Positions 34,276-46,262 of a stretch of DNA of 64,000 bases are shown in pieces. The DNA is from Salvelinus alpinus. Lineage: Eukaryota; Chordata; Actinopteri; Salmoniformes; Salmonidae. The translations under genes and the position numbers were made by a program. How positions within the stretch are numbered: the stretch's first letter is position 1; each line of letters begins with the position of its first letter. The stretch is taken from the NCBI RefSeq assembly GCF_045679555.1, contig NC_092110.1:2211501-2275500 (forward strand). Reading direction: 5' to 3'. The notes beneath the pieces were generated by a model. It did not search any database and was not told the origin of the DNA. It saw nothing but the letters and a program-made list of their open reading frames with translations.

Positions 34276-35774
34276 GCCAGAGAGTCACCCGGAAGATAAC
34301 TGTGAACTAATTTGTCATTTAGGGTAGGACATCTCTTAAAGCTTATGACTGGTGGCTCAGGAAAGACTTGGCGTAGTAGCGTATCACTTTGGATGATTCC
34401 CCAATAATTTTTTATGATTCTTTTAATGTTCTCTGCTTCAGTGCTGTATTTTGTAACAAAATACACTCTCTCTGATGTATCACGAGGCACTCGTGTTCTC
34501 TCTGTCAAGTAATCCAGCCCTTATACCTGCATCTTTCAGGACCTGAACGCTGTAGCCCCGATTCAAGAAGCGATTCTCCAATTCAGCAGATTTGACACTG
34601 TTGTCTGTTTCCTGATTGCAAATTCTGCGGACTCTTTGCAATTGGCCATATGGAATATTCTCTTTTAGCCTTTTGGGGTGAACACTGTCTGCCCTCAGAA
34701 TGGTATTCCCATCTGTAGGCTTCCTAAAGATTGATGTGTGCAAACAACCTTTGTCATTTTTACTAATGTCGAGGTCCAAAAAATGTATGTTATCCTTGCT
34801 GTATGTACTCCATAGTTAGTTTGATGTTAGAGTTAATGCTGTTAAGGTATTGGTGGCATCTTCTGAGCCGAACCAAAACAGGCAAACATCATCAATAGAG
34901 TCCCCACCATATAATCCGGTCAAAGAAATGGTTATTAGAAGGATCCAAAATGAAGTCATTTTGGAGTAGGAAGGGCTGTAGCAGCGTAGGAAGGGCTGTA
35001 GCAAGCTCCCATGGCACATCCTTTGACCTGTTTAAAAATACGGTCCTGAAAGATAAAGATGTTATGATTAAGAGTTCATTCAGTCAGTGAGACAATGAAT
35101 TCTGTAGGAGGCATCTCAGTTTCAGGTCGGGTACTCAAGAAATGGTGCATAGCTGCCGAACCTTGTTCATGCTCAATGGTGGTGTATAGAGACTGCACAT
35201 CCATGGTGACTAAAAAGGAAGCTGTACCTATATTGTTCAATTCCTTAATTTTGTTCAACACATCTGTGGTATCTTAAAGATAGGCTGGAAGTGACGTCAG
35301 AAATAGCTTAATAAAGTATTCAATCTACTTAGAGATGGGTTCTGTCAGACTTTCATTACCACTAATGACTGGTCTGCATGGGGGATTTTAAAGATTTTTG
35401 TGGACTTTTGGAAGAAGGTAAAAAGAAGCCATACGCAGACTGCCATTGAAAATAAATTTCAACTCATTGTCTGAAATGTAACCATTTTCCTTAGCTCCTG
35501 TGAGGATCCCTTTCAATTCAGTTTTTAGGTCCTCTGTAGGGTTGAAGGTAAGAGATTGGTAGAATTCATCATTGTCTAATTGACGGTAGGCTTCTGTCAC
35601 ATATTTGTCTTTACTCCACACTACTGTAGCGCCACCCTTGTCTGCTTTTTTAACCACAATCCGTTCATTTTTGGACAATGATTCAACTGCATCCCTCTCT
35701 GTCTTAGAAAGATTACGTTGTGTTTGGTTGGAGTCAATTTTACCCTTAAACAGATTCTCCACATCAAAATTCAC
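34272..35774 (-). pseudogene. Penelope-like reverse transcriptase, frameshifted
   Basis: RT pieces lie in order on the - strand. RIVVKKADKGGATVVWSKDK and SFYLLPKVHKNL (about 35685-35390) form the finger region. VTMDVQSLYTTIEHEQG (about 35210-35150) holds the first catalytic Asp (MDVxSLYT). SIDDVCLFWFGSED (about 34905-34860) holds the catalytic Asp pair, with Ser in place of the usual Tyr before it. HTSIFRKPTDGNTIL, IPYGQLQRVRRIC and FLNRGY (about 34740-34560) form the thumb. Several frame breaks make it inactive. Confidence 0.85.
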
Positions 35775-36054
35775 TTTCTTGGCAAATGTATTTAGTGTGG
35801 ATTTCTGGACGATGGGACAAAAAGTGGACTTGGGCTTAAAAGGTGTTTTTGAGGGAACAGAAACTGCCTGACCTGAGACACTGTAGTTGGAGAGATGTTT
35901 TGCTTGTACCAGGCCTTCACATGTAGATTCCTGTAGAAACTAAATAGGTCAATCTTTGTATTAAATTCATAAGTTGAATATGTGGGGGCAAAGGACAGTC
36001 ATTTAGACAATACCCTTATGCAATCATCAGAAAGGGGTTCTCCAGAAATGTTGA

Positions 36055-36870
36055 TCACAGCCTTGTTCTGGTCCTGCTCCGTGTGGTTGGATAGTCTTGA
36101 TTTCTTCCTCCCTCTCCGTGTTGGCCTCTTCTGCGTCCTCTCCCTCTCTTGTTGAGGAACCTGCATGACTCCTCTTCCTGATCTAATAAATCTTGGGAGG
36201 AGCTGGCCTCTGAGTGTCTGGGGTGATCCTCATCGTCACTGTTTGTAAAGTTGAAAGAAACAGATCTAGGCTTCCTTCTCTGCGGATGTGAATCTGAATT
36301 CTTGCGTGTTGGTTTTCTCCAGGCAAAGACCTTGCCATCTCTATAGTCTACTTCATCTCTTCTAAATTTTCTTAGCTTGTCTTGCTTCAATGTCAGAGTG
36401 AATGTGTCTACTTTCTCTTTCAAGATCTCATCACATTGTGCTTTGTTAGAATTGTCACTGTGTTCTGTGATTTTCCTTTTTACTTCTTCAATTTCTGTTT
36501 GGACTACTTGTCCGTTCTTTTTAGATTCTTCTATTAGAAGTAGCATTAGGTCAAAAGAACACTTGTTGAGAATAGCCTCCCATGTATCTCTAAATTCAGT
36601 TTTACCTTGTGCTCCATTAGCTGGAAACTTCATAATACGGAGTCCTCTGGGGATTAGGCCTTTCCTCCAATAGTCAGACAAGGTGATAGAATTGAGGTCA
36701 AGTTTGGTATCTTTCTCCACAAGGTGTTGCAAGTCTCTGTAAGCCTTGTTGAAGTACATTCCAGTATTCTCTGTGGCTGTCATCTCATCTAGCAATGAGG
36801 TAGTGGTAATAATCCTTTGGCCCTCTTCATGGGAATAGAAAAATCTTGTAGCGTCTTGGGTAAAATCCAT
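36055..36870 (-). CDS. Penelope-like element first ORF, function unknown
   Basis: 271 codons from ATG at 36870. The N-terminal half is helical with few landmarks (LDLNSITLSDYWRKGLIPRG). The middle has Glu/Lys-rich heptad-like stretches (EEVKRKITEHSDNSNKAQCD) compatible with a coiled coil. The C-terminal part is basic and Arg/Ser-rich (RGRGRRRG, TRSRTRTRL), which would suit nucleic-acid binding. It is intact while the RT behind it is broken. Such an upstream ORF is seen in some Penelope-like elements of fish; its role is not known to me. Confidence 0.65.
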   Translation of the reverse strand: MDFTQDATRFFYSHEEGQRIITTTSLLDEMTATENTGMYFNKAYRDLQHLVEKDTKLDLNSITLSDYWRKGLIPRGLRIMKFPANGAQGKTEFRDTWEAILNKCSFDLMLLLIEESKKNGQVVQTEIEEVKRKITEHSDNSNKAQCDEILKEKVDTFTLTLKQDKLRKFRRDEVDYRDGKVFAWRKPTRKNSDSHPQRRKPRSVSFNFTNSDDEDHPRHSEASSSQDLLDQEEESCRFLNKRGRGRRRGQHGEGGRNQDYPTTRSRTRTRL

Positions 36871-36978
36871 AGTTTGAGTTGTAAAAAGTCCTCAAAAACA
36901 CAGAAAAAAATTACTGTGGAGCTGCTTCCTCTAAGCACCACCCAAGTGCTATTCTTAACTAGTAGAAAGAGGAGGACG

Positions 36979-38724
<1,746 letters not shown>

Positions 38725-38726
38725 TA

Positions 38727-39990
38727 GGTTGTTGGGGTGGTATTGTGAGTGACCCGGCCTGTAGAGTGCCCGTCCAGCGCTCTAACGTTCATGGGAATGG
38801 AGAGGGGCTGAGTGGGGATGCCCAGCTCGGCTCGGATGCCAGTGTAGCGTCCTTAAACTCTCATCAGCCTTAGAGCCGATGAGTACCCGGAGAGATTTCG
38901 ACTGGTTTCCCCACAGCAAGATGGCATGAAAAGGGGTGCGAGTAAGGGGAGAGGAAAAGTTCTCTATATGGCCCACCAGAGTACTCGCTCCTACCGGTGA
39001 GCCTGGTCTTTTAGTGGACAGGTGGCCACGAAATGACCAGCAATCCCGCAATACAGGCAACTCTTAGTGTAAAGCCTGTATAGCCGTTCAGCTGGGGACA
39101 GCTCTACCTAGTTGCATCAGCTCGGAATGAGATGAATTGGCAGACTTTGGAGACTCTCGGGGGAACTCGGGTACCCTTGGGTTCTCTCGGCAACGGAGCC
39201 ATCGGGGACTTAAGGCGGGGTGGAAGCCTTGAGGGGGCGAGTGAAATCGAACCTACTCTCCTTCCTTCGCTCCCGTAGTCACCCATCTATCCTAATGGTA
39301 AAGGCGATGAGCAAGTCGAGATCTGTTGGTAGTTCCTGTGCTACAAGCTCGTCCTATACTTCCTCCAATACTCCGTGCAGAAACATGTCAAACAATGCTT
39401 CCGGGTTCCAGGCACTCTCAGCCGCCAACGTGCGAAAGTCCACCGCGTAGTCTGCCACACTACTGGAGTCTGGAGCAGCTTACGAGCAGACTCTCTCCCG
39501 GACAACGGAGAATCAAACACCTCCCCAACTTCCTCCTTGAAGTCCTCCAGACTGCTCCAGACTGTTCCTCCCACATCGCCTTGGCCCAGGCGAGTGCCCT
39601 CCCGGACATCAGCGTTATGATGTACGCTATCCTAGGGCGGTCCAAGTGGAATGAAGAAGGTTGCAGCTCGAAAATGAGGGAGCACTGGGAGAGAAAAGCC
39701 CGGCAGGTTCCGGAATCCCCAGCGTAGCGCTCCAGAGGAGGTAAGCAGGGTTCTCGGGACACTATGGTAGGCTGAGAGATTACAGGTGTGACCCGCTACC
39801 CAGTGGGAGGAATCCGTGGAATTGCTCCGGCAATGTATCGCACGCCTGGTAATGGTGTTCTGCCAGGGTATGGAGTCCCTCCATAAGACATTGAAGTAAC
39901 TCCTCGTGTCTTCCAATGGTGGCTCCTTGCAGGGAGACAGCATTGTGGAGCTGGTCTGAGTCTGCTGGGTCAGTCATGGCCAGTTTGTAC
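38727..39990 (-). pseudogene. Tf1/sushi-group Gypsy gag and protease start, broken
   Basis: Gag begins MTDPADSDQLHNAVSLQGAT at 39977, 14 bases after the LTR. Frameshifted continuations carry REPCLPPLERYAGDSGTCRA and RIAYIITLMSGRALAWAKAM, the usual sushi-type Gag core. A CX2CX4HX4C zinc knuckle (CLYCGIAGHFVATC) is readable at 39059-39018. Further on, VLIGSKADES (about 38890-38860) corresponds to the protease VLIDSGADES, with the catalytic Asp changed to Gly. The rest of pol is absent; a Tc1 terminus abuts at 38724. Confidence 0.85.
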
Positions 39991-40479
39991 TATCACGTTT
40001 CAGGAGAAGACCCAGATGCAGACAGTGTCGAAGTAACAAAAGTTTATTACTGGAACAGGAGGCCGGAAAAACTACAGTTCAAGGGCAGGCAGGGTCAGTA
40101 ATCCAGATCTGAGTCCATATGTTACAGAACGGCAGGCAGTCTCGGGGTCAGGTCAGGCAGTAGTCAATAATCCAGAGTGATGTGTCAAGGTACAGAATGT
40201 CAGGCAGGCTCAGGGTCATGGCAGGCAGAAATGGTCAAAACCGGGAAAACTAGAAAACAGGAACTAGAAAAAACTAGAAAACAGGAACTCAGGAACTGAG
40301 GAACTCCCCCTTGCACCCTGCAGGTGCAACGCTGGTAGGCTTGACAAACAAAACAAACTGGTAACAGAGAAACAGAGAACACAGGTATAAGTACACTGGG
40401 GGAAATGGGGAAGATGGGCGACACCTGGAGGGGGGTGGAGACAAGCACAAAGACAGCTGAAACAGATCAGGGTGTGACA
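39991..40479 (-). mobile_element. 5' LTR of Tf1/sushi-type Gypsy element
   Basis: Read on the - strand it starts TGTCACACCCTGATC (40479) and ends CTGAAACGTGATA (39991; TGATA is probably a mutated TGACA). A TTATAC box (about 40391-40386) lies some 27 bp before ACCAGTTTGTTTTG. The site after the LTR (GTACAAACTGGCC) is complementary to CCAGTTTGT there, consistent with self-priming as in Tf1/sushi elements. Confidence 0.8.
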
Positions 40480-40489
40480 TTCAGAATAA

Positions 40490-41063
40490 CAACCAAGGTA
40501 GGAGAAATATATTATTGAGACTATCTAAATAATCAAAACTGGAACAACCATCTCAGTAATGGGTGCCATATGTTCAAACAACCTGTTGTAAAATTTAAAA
40601 CATTCTCACGCTTTTTTTTATTTATCAGATTACTCAAACTCCTGATGTGAAGTTTGTAAATATGTAATGTTTATTACTGAGGTAAACACTAATGCTCAGG
40701 CACTATTAAGAATCCTTTCTGAATGCTTCTTGCCTTCCAAAGAATCTTCAAAGAACCCTTTCTTCGGAAAAATGGTTCTGAGGACGAAAAATATTTGCCT
40801 TTGCCTTTAAAATTAACCTTGTCTTCCAAAAAGGTTTCTAAATATGAAAAGATTTCTTGGTAGAATCGTATCCCTCCGCAATGAACCCTTTTGAAACCCT
40901 TTTCTTTAAGAGTGTAAGCATGCCTGCCTGTAAGTGGCTTTGGATAAAGATGTCTGCCAAATGACATATACATTTTTATTATATATTATGATTTATGATT
41001 TAGGTCTCTGTGTGACAGTCACATACTCCACTGTATCACACATATTTAGCATTCATTTGTTTG
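40490..41063. other. Intergenic with a SINE-like tail
   Basis: Near 40925-40970, CCTGTAAGTGGCTTTGGATA and GTCTGCCAAATGACATATAC match the conserved 3' tail of teleost tRNA-derived SINEs. The rest is repeats of the AAGAACCCTTT type or unrecognised. Confidence 0.5.
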
Positions 41064-41250
41064 TGTCACGCCCTGGCCATAGAGAGGTTTTTATTCTCTA
41101 TTTTGGTTAGGCCAGGGTGTGACTAGGGTGGGCATTCTAGTTTCTTTATTTCTATGTTTTCTATTTCTTTGTTTTTGGCCGAGTGTGGTTCCCAATCAGA
41201 GGCAGCTGTCTATCGTTGTCTCTGATTGGGAATCATACTTAGTAGGCCTA
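41064..41250 (+). mobile_element. LTR fragment, same family as 41824-44634
   Basis: Starts TGTCACGCCCTGGCCATAGA and includes CTCTGATTGGGAATCATACTT, the inverse of the related LTRs. It is cut at about 41250, so only the U3-like half is left, in the opposite orientation to the other copies. Confidence 0.8.
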
Positions 41251-41275
41251 TAGGCAGGATAATTTATATTCATTA

Positions 41276-41776
41276 TACAGTGTATTCAAAAGAATTCAGA
41301 CACTTTTTCCACATTTTGTTATGTTACAACCTTATTCTAAAATGGATTTAAAAAAAAATTAAATCCTCATCAATCCTACACAATCCTACACACAATACCC
41401 CATAATGACAAAGTGAACACAGGGAAAGATGAACGGAGCAAAGTACAGAGAGATTCTTGATGAAAACCTGTCTCAGACTGGGGAGAAGGTTCACCTTCCA
41501 ACAGGACAATGACCCTAAGCACACAGCCAAGACAACGCAGGAGTGGCTTCGGGACAAGTCTCCAAATGTCTGAGTGACCCAGCCAGAGCCTGGACTTGAA
41601 CCCAGGCCAAAGGTGCTTCAACAAAGTACTGAGTAAAGGGTCTGAATACTTATGTAAATGTTATATTTCTGTTTTTTATATGTACATTTGGAAAAATGTG
41701 CAATTTCCTTTGTCATTATGGAGTATTGTGTGTAGAATGATGAGGGGTTTGGGAATACTTTCCGAATGCACTGTAT
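41276..41776 (+). mobile_element. Tc1-like element, internally deleted
   Basis: The left end ACAGTGTATTCAAAAGAATTC followed by TTTTCCACATTTTGTTATGT and the right end GGGAATACTTTCCGAATGCACTGTA are the termini of the same family as 48452-50189. Only about 500 bp remain, with scraps of transposase ([18 protein letters not shown] in the + reading near 41495). A non-autonomous derivative. Confidence 0.85.
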
Positions 41777-42359
41777 ACAGCTGTTTGAATAGCAGCCTCT
41801 CACATCAACGTTTGTTATGGTGTTGTCACGATCGTGTGGAGGAGAGACGGACCAAGGCGCAGCGGGATATGAATACATCTTCTTTTATTAGAACGACGAA
41901 GATGAACACGAAACAAAACACTTATACAAACTATACAAAACAACAAACGACCGTGAAGCTACAAACGAAAGTGCACACACAAGCTACTTACGTTCAACAT
42001 AGACAATTACCCACAAACACCTAAAGCCTATGGCTACCTTAAATATGGCTCCCAATCAGAGACAACAATAACCAGCTGTCTCTGATTGAGAACCAAATCA
42101 GGCAACCATAGACTTTCCTAAACTCAACCATAGACATACCTAGACACATACACTCAACACAAACCCATACACTACAACCAACACCCCCTATACCATATAA
42201 TCACCCAAAACACACACATACCCCATGTCACACCCTGACCTAACTAAAATAATAAAGAAAACAAATAATACTAAGGCCAGGGCGTGACAGTACCCCCCCC
42301 AAAAGGTGCGGACTCCGGCCGCAAAACCTGACATATAAAGGGAGGGTCCGGGGTGGGCC

Positions 42360-44210
42360 CTAATATGGCGGCGGCTCGGGTGCGGGACGTGGCCCCCACT
42401 CCAGCATTGTCAATATCCGCTTCGGTGTCTCTGGTAGATCCTGGCTGACTGGCGGATTCAGCCGATCCCGGCTGACTGGCGACTCTGGCTGCCCATGGCT
42501 GGCGGGCGACTCTGGCTGCCCATGGCTGGCGGGCGACTCTGGCTGCCCATGGCTGGCGGGCGACTCTGGCTGCCCATGGCTGGCGGGCGACTCTGGCTGC
42601 CCATGGCTGGCGGGCGACTCTGGCTGCCCATGGCTGGCGGGCGACTCTGGCTGCCCATGGCTGGCGGGCGACTCTGGACGCTCATGGCTCGCTGGCGGCT
42701 CTGGACGCTCATGGCTCGCTGGCGGCTCTGGACGCTCATGGCTCGCTGGCGGCTCTGGCAGATCCTGTCTGGTTGGCGGCTCTGGCAGATCCTGTCTGGT
42801 TGGCGGCTCTGGCAGATCCTGTCTGACGAATGGCTCTAGCAGCTCCTGACTGACGAACGGCTCTGACGGCTCGGGACAGACGGGCGGCTCTAATGGCTCG
42901 GGACAGACGGATGGCTCAGACGGCACTGGGCAGACGGATGGCTCAGATGGCACTGGGCAGACGGATGGCTCAGACGGCGCTGGGCAGACGGATGGCTCAG
43001 ATGGCGCTGGGCAGACGGATGGCTCAGATGGCGCTGGGGAGACGGATGGCTCAGATGGCGCTGGGGAGACGGATGGCTCAGATGGCGCTGGGGAGACGGA
43101 TGGCTCTGGCCGGATGAGGCGCACTGTAGGCCTGGTGCGTGGTGCCGGAACTGGTGGTACCGGGCTGGAGACACGCATCTCAAGGCTAGTGTGGGGAGAA
43201 GGAACAGGGCATACTGGACCCTGGATACGCACATTAGGCCTAGTGCGTGGTGCCGGCACTGGTGGTACCGGGCTGGGGACACGCACTTCAAGGCTAGTGC
43301 GGGGAGCAGCAACAGGATGCACAGAACTCTGGAGACGCACAGGAGACTTGGTGCGTGGCGTAGGCACAGGTGGTAATGGGCGGGAGACACGCACCATTGG
43401 ACGAGTGCGTGGAGGAGGAACAGGGCTCTGGAGACACACTGGAAGCCTGGTGCGTGGTGTAGGCACTGGTGGAACTGGACTGGGGCGGGGAGGTGGCGCC
43501 GGAAATACCGGACCGTGCAGGCGTACTGACTCCCTTGAGCACCGAGCCTGCCCAACCTTACCTGGTTGAATGGTCCCCGTCGCCCGCCCAGTGCGGGGAG
43601 GTGGAATAACCCGCACCGGGCTATGTAGGCGAACCGGGGACACCATGCGTAAGGCTGGTGCCATGTAAGCCGGCCCGAGGAGACGCACTGGAGACCAGAC
43701 GCGTTGAGCCGGCTTCATGGCACCTGGCTCAATGCCCAATCTAGCCCTACCAGTGCGGGGAGGTGGAATAACCCGCACCGGGCTATGAACACGTACAGGA
43801 GACACCGTGCGCTCTACTGCGTAACACGGTGTCCGCCCGTACTCCCGCTCTCCACGGTTAGCCTGGGAAGTGGGCGCAGGTCTCCTACCTGCCCTCGGCC
43901 CACTACCTCTAAGCCGCCCCCCAAGACATTTTTGGGTTGTACTTGCGGGCTTCCAGCCTTGCCTCCGTGCTGCCTCCTCATATCGCCTCCTCTCGGCTTT
44001 CGCTGCCTCCAGCTCTTCACGAGGGAGGCGATATTTTCCCGGTTGTGCCCAAGGTCCCTTTCCATCCAAAATCTCCTCCCATGTCCATGAATCCTTTGTT
44101 CCTTGCTCCTGTTGCCACTGATCACACTGCTTGATCCTTGTTTGGTGGGTAATTCTGTCACGATCGTGTGGAGGAGAGACGGACCAAGGCGCAGCGGGAT
44201 ATGAATACAT
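42360..44210 (-). CDS. 616-codon proline-rich ORF of LTR element, function unknown
   Basis: The ATG at 44210 lies inside the 5' LTR, 54 bases before its end, and the frame runs through the primer site into the internal region. The N-terminal part (about residues 20-100) has a compact, charged segment (DSWTWEEILDGKGPW, REELEAAKAERRRYEEAARR). Residues about 130-370 are rich in SPVR, VPxPRT and PPRTGRA motifs. Then come about nine copies of a 9-residue unit (SEPSVSPAP/SEPSVCPVP), a PEPPTRQDL series, and about seven copies of ESPASHGQP. There is no zinc knuckle, protease or RT. It could be a Gag-like packaging protein or a captured sequence. The uninterrupted frame suggests recent activity in trans. 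Confidence 0.6.
   Translation of the reverse strand: MYSYPAAPWSVSPPHDRDRITHQTRIKQCDQWQQEQGTKDSWTWEEILDGKGPWAQPGKYRLPREELEAAKAERRRYEEAARRQGWKPASTTQKCLGGRLRGSGPRAGRRPAPTSQANRGEREYGRTPCYAVERTVSPVRVHSPVRVIPPPRTGRARLGIEPGAMKPAQRVWSPVRLLGPAYMAPALRMVSPVRLHSPVRVIPPPRTGRATGTIQPGKVGQARCSRESVRLHGPVFPAPPPRPSPVPPVPTPRTRLPVCLQSPVPPPRTRPMVRVSRPLPPVPTPRTKSPVRLQSSVHPVAAPRTSLEVRVPSPVPPVPAPRTRPNVRIQGPVCPVPSPHTSLEMRVSSPVPPVPAPRTRPTVRLIRPEPSVSPAPSEPSVSPAPSEPSVSPAPSEPSVCPAPSEPSVCPAPSEPSVCPVPSEPSVCPVPSEPSVCPEPLEPPVCPEPSEPFVSQELLEPFVRQDLPEPPTRQDLPEPPTRQDLPEPPASHERPEPPASHERPEPPASHERPESPASHGQPESPASHGQPESPASHGQPESPASHGQPESPASHGQPESPASHGQPESPASHGQPESPVSRDRLNPPVSQDLPETPKRILTMLEWGPRPAPEPPPY
42478..42672. repeat. 27-bp tandem repeat, about 7 units
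   Basis: CGACTCTGGCTGCCCATGGC followed by TGGCGGG repeats in exact register and encodes ESPASHGQP on the - strand. The units are almost identical. Confidence 0.95.
42890..43108. repeat. 27-bp tandem repeat, about 8-9 units
   Basis: GACGGATGGCTCAGATGGCG followed by CTGGGGA, with small variation (CACTGGGCA in some units), encodes the SEPSVSPAP/SEPSVCPVP series on the - strand. Confidence 0.93.
44139..44154 (-). promoter_or_regulatory. Candidate self-priming site of LTR element
   Basis: On the - strand AATTACCCACCAAACA lies one base after the 5' LTR. Its complement TGTTTGGTGGGTAATT matches TGTTTGTGGGTAATT inside the LTR (44351-44337) except for one G. That LTR stretch lies about 27-30 bp downstream of a TATTTAA box (near 44378), where the RNA should begin. 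Annealing of the RNA 5' end to this site is the Tf1/sushi self-priming arrangement. Confidence 0.65.
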
Positions 44211-44948
44211 CTTCTTTTATTAGAACGACGAAGATGAACACGAAACAAAACACTTATACAAACTATACAAAACAACAAACGACCGTGAAGCTACAAACGA
44301 AAGTGCACACACAAGCTACTTACGTTCAACATAGACAATTACCCACAAACACCTAAAGCCTATGGCTACCTTAAATATGGCGACAACAATAACCAGAGAC
44401 AACAATAACCAGCTGTCTCTGATTGAGAACCAAATCAGGCAACCATAGACTTTCCTAAACACCTACACTCAACCATAGACATACCTAGACACATACACTC
44501 AACACAAACCCATACACAACAACCAACACCCCCTATACCATATAATCACCCAAAACACACACATACCCCATGTCACACCCTGACCTAACTAAAATAATAA
44601 AGAAAACAAATAATACTAAGGCCAGGGCGTGACAGGTGTTCATTCAAATTTGGATTCAACCAGGCAGGTTTGGGACTCGGAGTCACAACTACATCTCTCT
44701 GCTTTAATTATTAGAGACATAAAAATTATACATTTGGACTCCATTTAACCTTGGGTTGCCCTGAATTCTAAAAGCCAAAACTCTGACGTGATTCTGAGGA
44801 AACTGCCAGAGGAAGCAACTCATAGAGTTACATATTGACAATGCTATCAAATCAAAGTTTATTTGTCACGTGCGCCGAATACAACAGGTGTAGGTAGACC
44901 TTACAGTGAAATGCTTACTTGCAGGCTCTAACCAATAGTGCGAAAAAA

Positions 44949-44949
<1 letters not shown>

Positions 44950-45038
<89 letters not shown>
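44950..45038. repeat. GT microsatellite, about 44 units
   Basis: Uninterrupted GTGTGT run of 89 bp inside the LINE 3' UTR. Confidence 0.98.
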
Positions 45039-45040
<2 letters not shown>

Positions 45041-45405
45041 GTAAAGAAATAAAACAACAGTAAAAATACATTTGAAAATAACAGTAGCAAGGCTATATAC
45101 AGACACCGGTTAGTCAGGCTTATTGAGGTAGTATGTACATGTAGGTATGGTTAAAGTGACTATGCATATATGATGAACAGAGAGTAGCAGTAGCATAAAA
45201 GGAGGGGTTGGCGGGAGGTGGGACACAATGCAGATAGCCCAGTTAGCCAATGTGCGGGAGCACTGGTTGGTCGGGCCAATTGAGGTAATATGTACATGGA
45301 TGTATGGTTAAAGTGACCATGCATATAAGATAAACAGAGAGTAGCAGCAGCGTAAAAGAGGGGTTGGGGGGGGCACACAATGTAAATAGTCCGGGTAACC
45401 ATTGG

Positions 45406-46254
45406 TTACCTGTTCAGAAGTCTTATGGCTTGGGGGTAAAAACTGTTGAGAAGCCTTTTTGTCCTAGACTTGGCACTCCGGTACCGCTTGTCATGCGGTA
45501 GTAGAGAGAACAGTCTATGACTGGGGTGGCTGGGGTCTTTGACAATTTTTAGGGCCTTCCTCTGACACCGCCTGGTGTAGAGGTCCTGGATGGCAGGCAG
45601 CTTTGCCCCAGTGATGTATTGGGCCGTACGCACTACCCTCTGAAGTGCCTTGCGGTCAGAGGCCGAGCAATTGCCGTACCAGGCAGTGATGCAACCGGTC
45701 AGGATGCTCTCGATGTTGCAGCTGTAGAACCTTTTGAGGATCTCAGGACCCATGCCAAATCTTTTTAGTTTCCTGAGGTGGAATAGGATTTGTCGTGCCC
45801 TCTTCACGACTGTCTTGGTGTGTTTGGACCATTCTAGTTTGTTGTTGATGTGGACACCAAGGAATTTGAATCTCTCAACCTGCTCCACTACAGCCCCGTC
45901 GATGAGAATGGGGATGTGCTCGGTGCTCCTTTTCCTGTAGTCCACAATCATCTCCTTAGTCTTGGTTACGTTGAGGGATAGGTTGTTATTCTGGAACCAC
46001 CCGGCCAGGTCTCTGACCTCCTCCCTATAGGTTGTCTCGTCATTGTCTGTGATCAGGCCTACCACTGTTGTGTCGTTTGCAAACTTAATGATGGTGTTGG
46101 ATTCGTGCCTGGCCATGCAGTCGTGGGTGAACAGGGAGTACAGGAGGGGACTGAGCACACACCCCTGGGGAGCTCCAGTGTTGAGGATCAGTGTGGCAGA
46201 TGTGTTGCTACCTACCCTCACCACCTGGGGGCGATCATCATCATAAATCCTCAT
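45406..46254 (-). pseudogene. LINE reverse transcriptase, C-terminal part, mutated core
   Basis: 282 open codons. Motif B region [20 protein letters not shown], then KFANDTTVVGLITDN where the catalytic motif FADD should be: the first Asp is Asn. It continues with NNLSLNVTKTKEMIVDYR, FKFLGVHINNKLEWSKHT and the C-terminal LTGCITAWYGNCSASDRKAL. N-terminal RT motifs and the endonuclease are missing through truncation. The long open frame with a changed catalytic residue is notable. Confidence 0.9.
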
Positions 46255-46262
46255 AAATACAC

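Larger units (their letters stand above)
33070..36978 (-). mobile_element. Penelope-like retroelement (Neptune-like), broken
   Basis: Inserted in the LINE, whose sequence stops at about 33069 (CCTCCCTAA) and resumes at about 36979 (GTTTGTTTTATTC). In - strand order: a first ORF (36870-36055), a Penelope RT region (35774-34272) in several frames, and a C-terminal GIY-YIG nuclease domain (34275-33826). Past the coding end lies a hammerhead-like motif (33161-33193). RT plus GIY-YIG is diagnostic for Penelope-like elements. An RSg LINE piece (33226-33501) is inserted in its 3' region. Confidence 0.88.
41824..44634 (-). mobile_element. LTR retrotransposon with both LTRs, TSD GGTGT
   Basis: 2811 bp. 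The left LTR is 41824-42289 (466 bp) and the right LTR 44156-44634 (479 bp), nearly identical apart from two short indels. Both start TGTCACG and end CGTGACA. Identical GGTGT flanks lie at 41819-41823 and 44635-44639. On the - strand, a G8 polypurine run (near 42292-42299) precedes the 3' LTR, and a primer-site candidate (44139-44154) follows the 5' LTR. The only long ORF (42360-44210) has no protease, RT or integrase, so the element is non-autonomous. Confidence 0.93.
44849..46262 (-). mobile_element. RSg-1/L2-type LINE, 3' half
   Basis: The left edge is the inverse of the LINE tail (ATCAAATCAAAGTTTATTTG, TCACGTGCGCCGAATACAAC). To the right are the 3' UTR and the RT C-terminal ORF (45406-46254). 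The 3' UTR is expanded by an 89-bp GT microsatellite. The start is truncated inside the RT domain near 46262. Confidence 0.9.

Noticed and set aside
42478..43108. Regularly spaced 27-bp repeats resembling a CRISPR array
   Set aside because: Units are contiguous without unique spacers, lie inside an open reading frame and encode amino-acid repeats; the DNA is vertebrate.
42495..43569. Plus-strand ORFs over the LTR element (MAGGRLWLP repeats and others)
   Set aside because: They mirror the tandem repeats of the minus-strand 616-codon ORF; the minus frame is longer and collinear with the LTRs and priming site.
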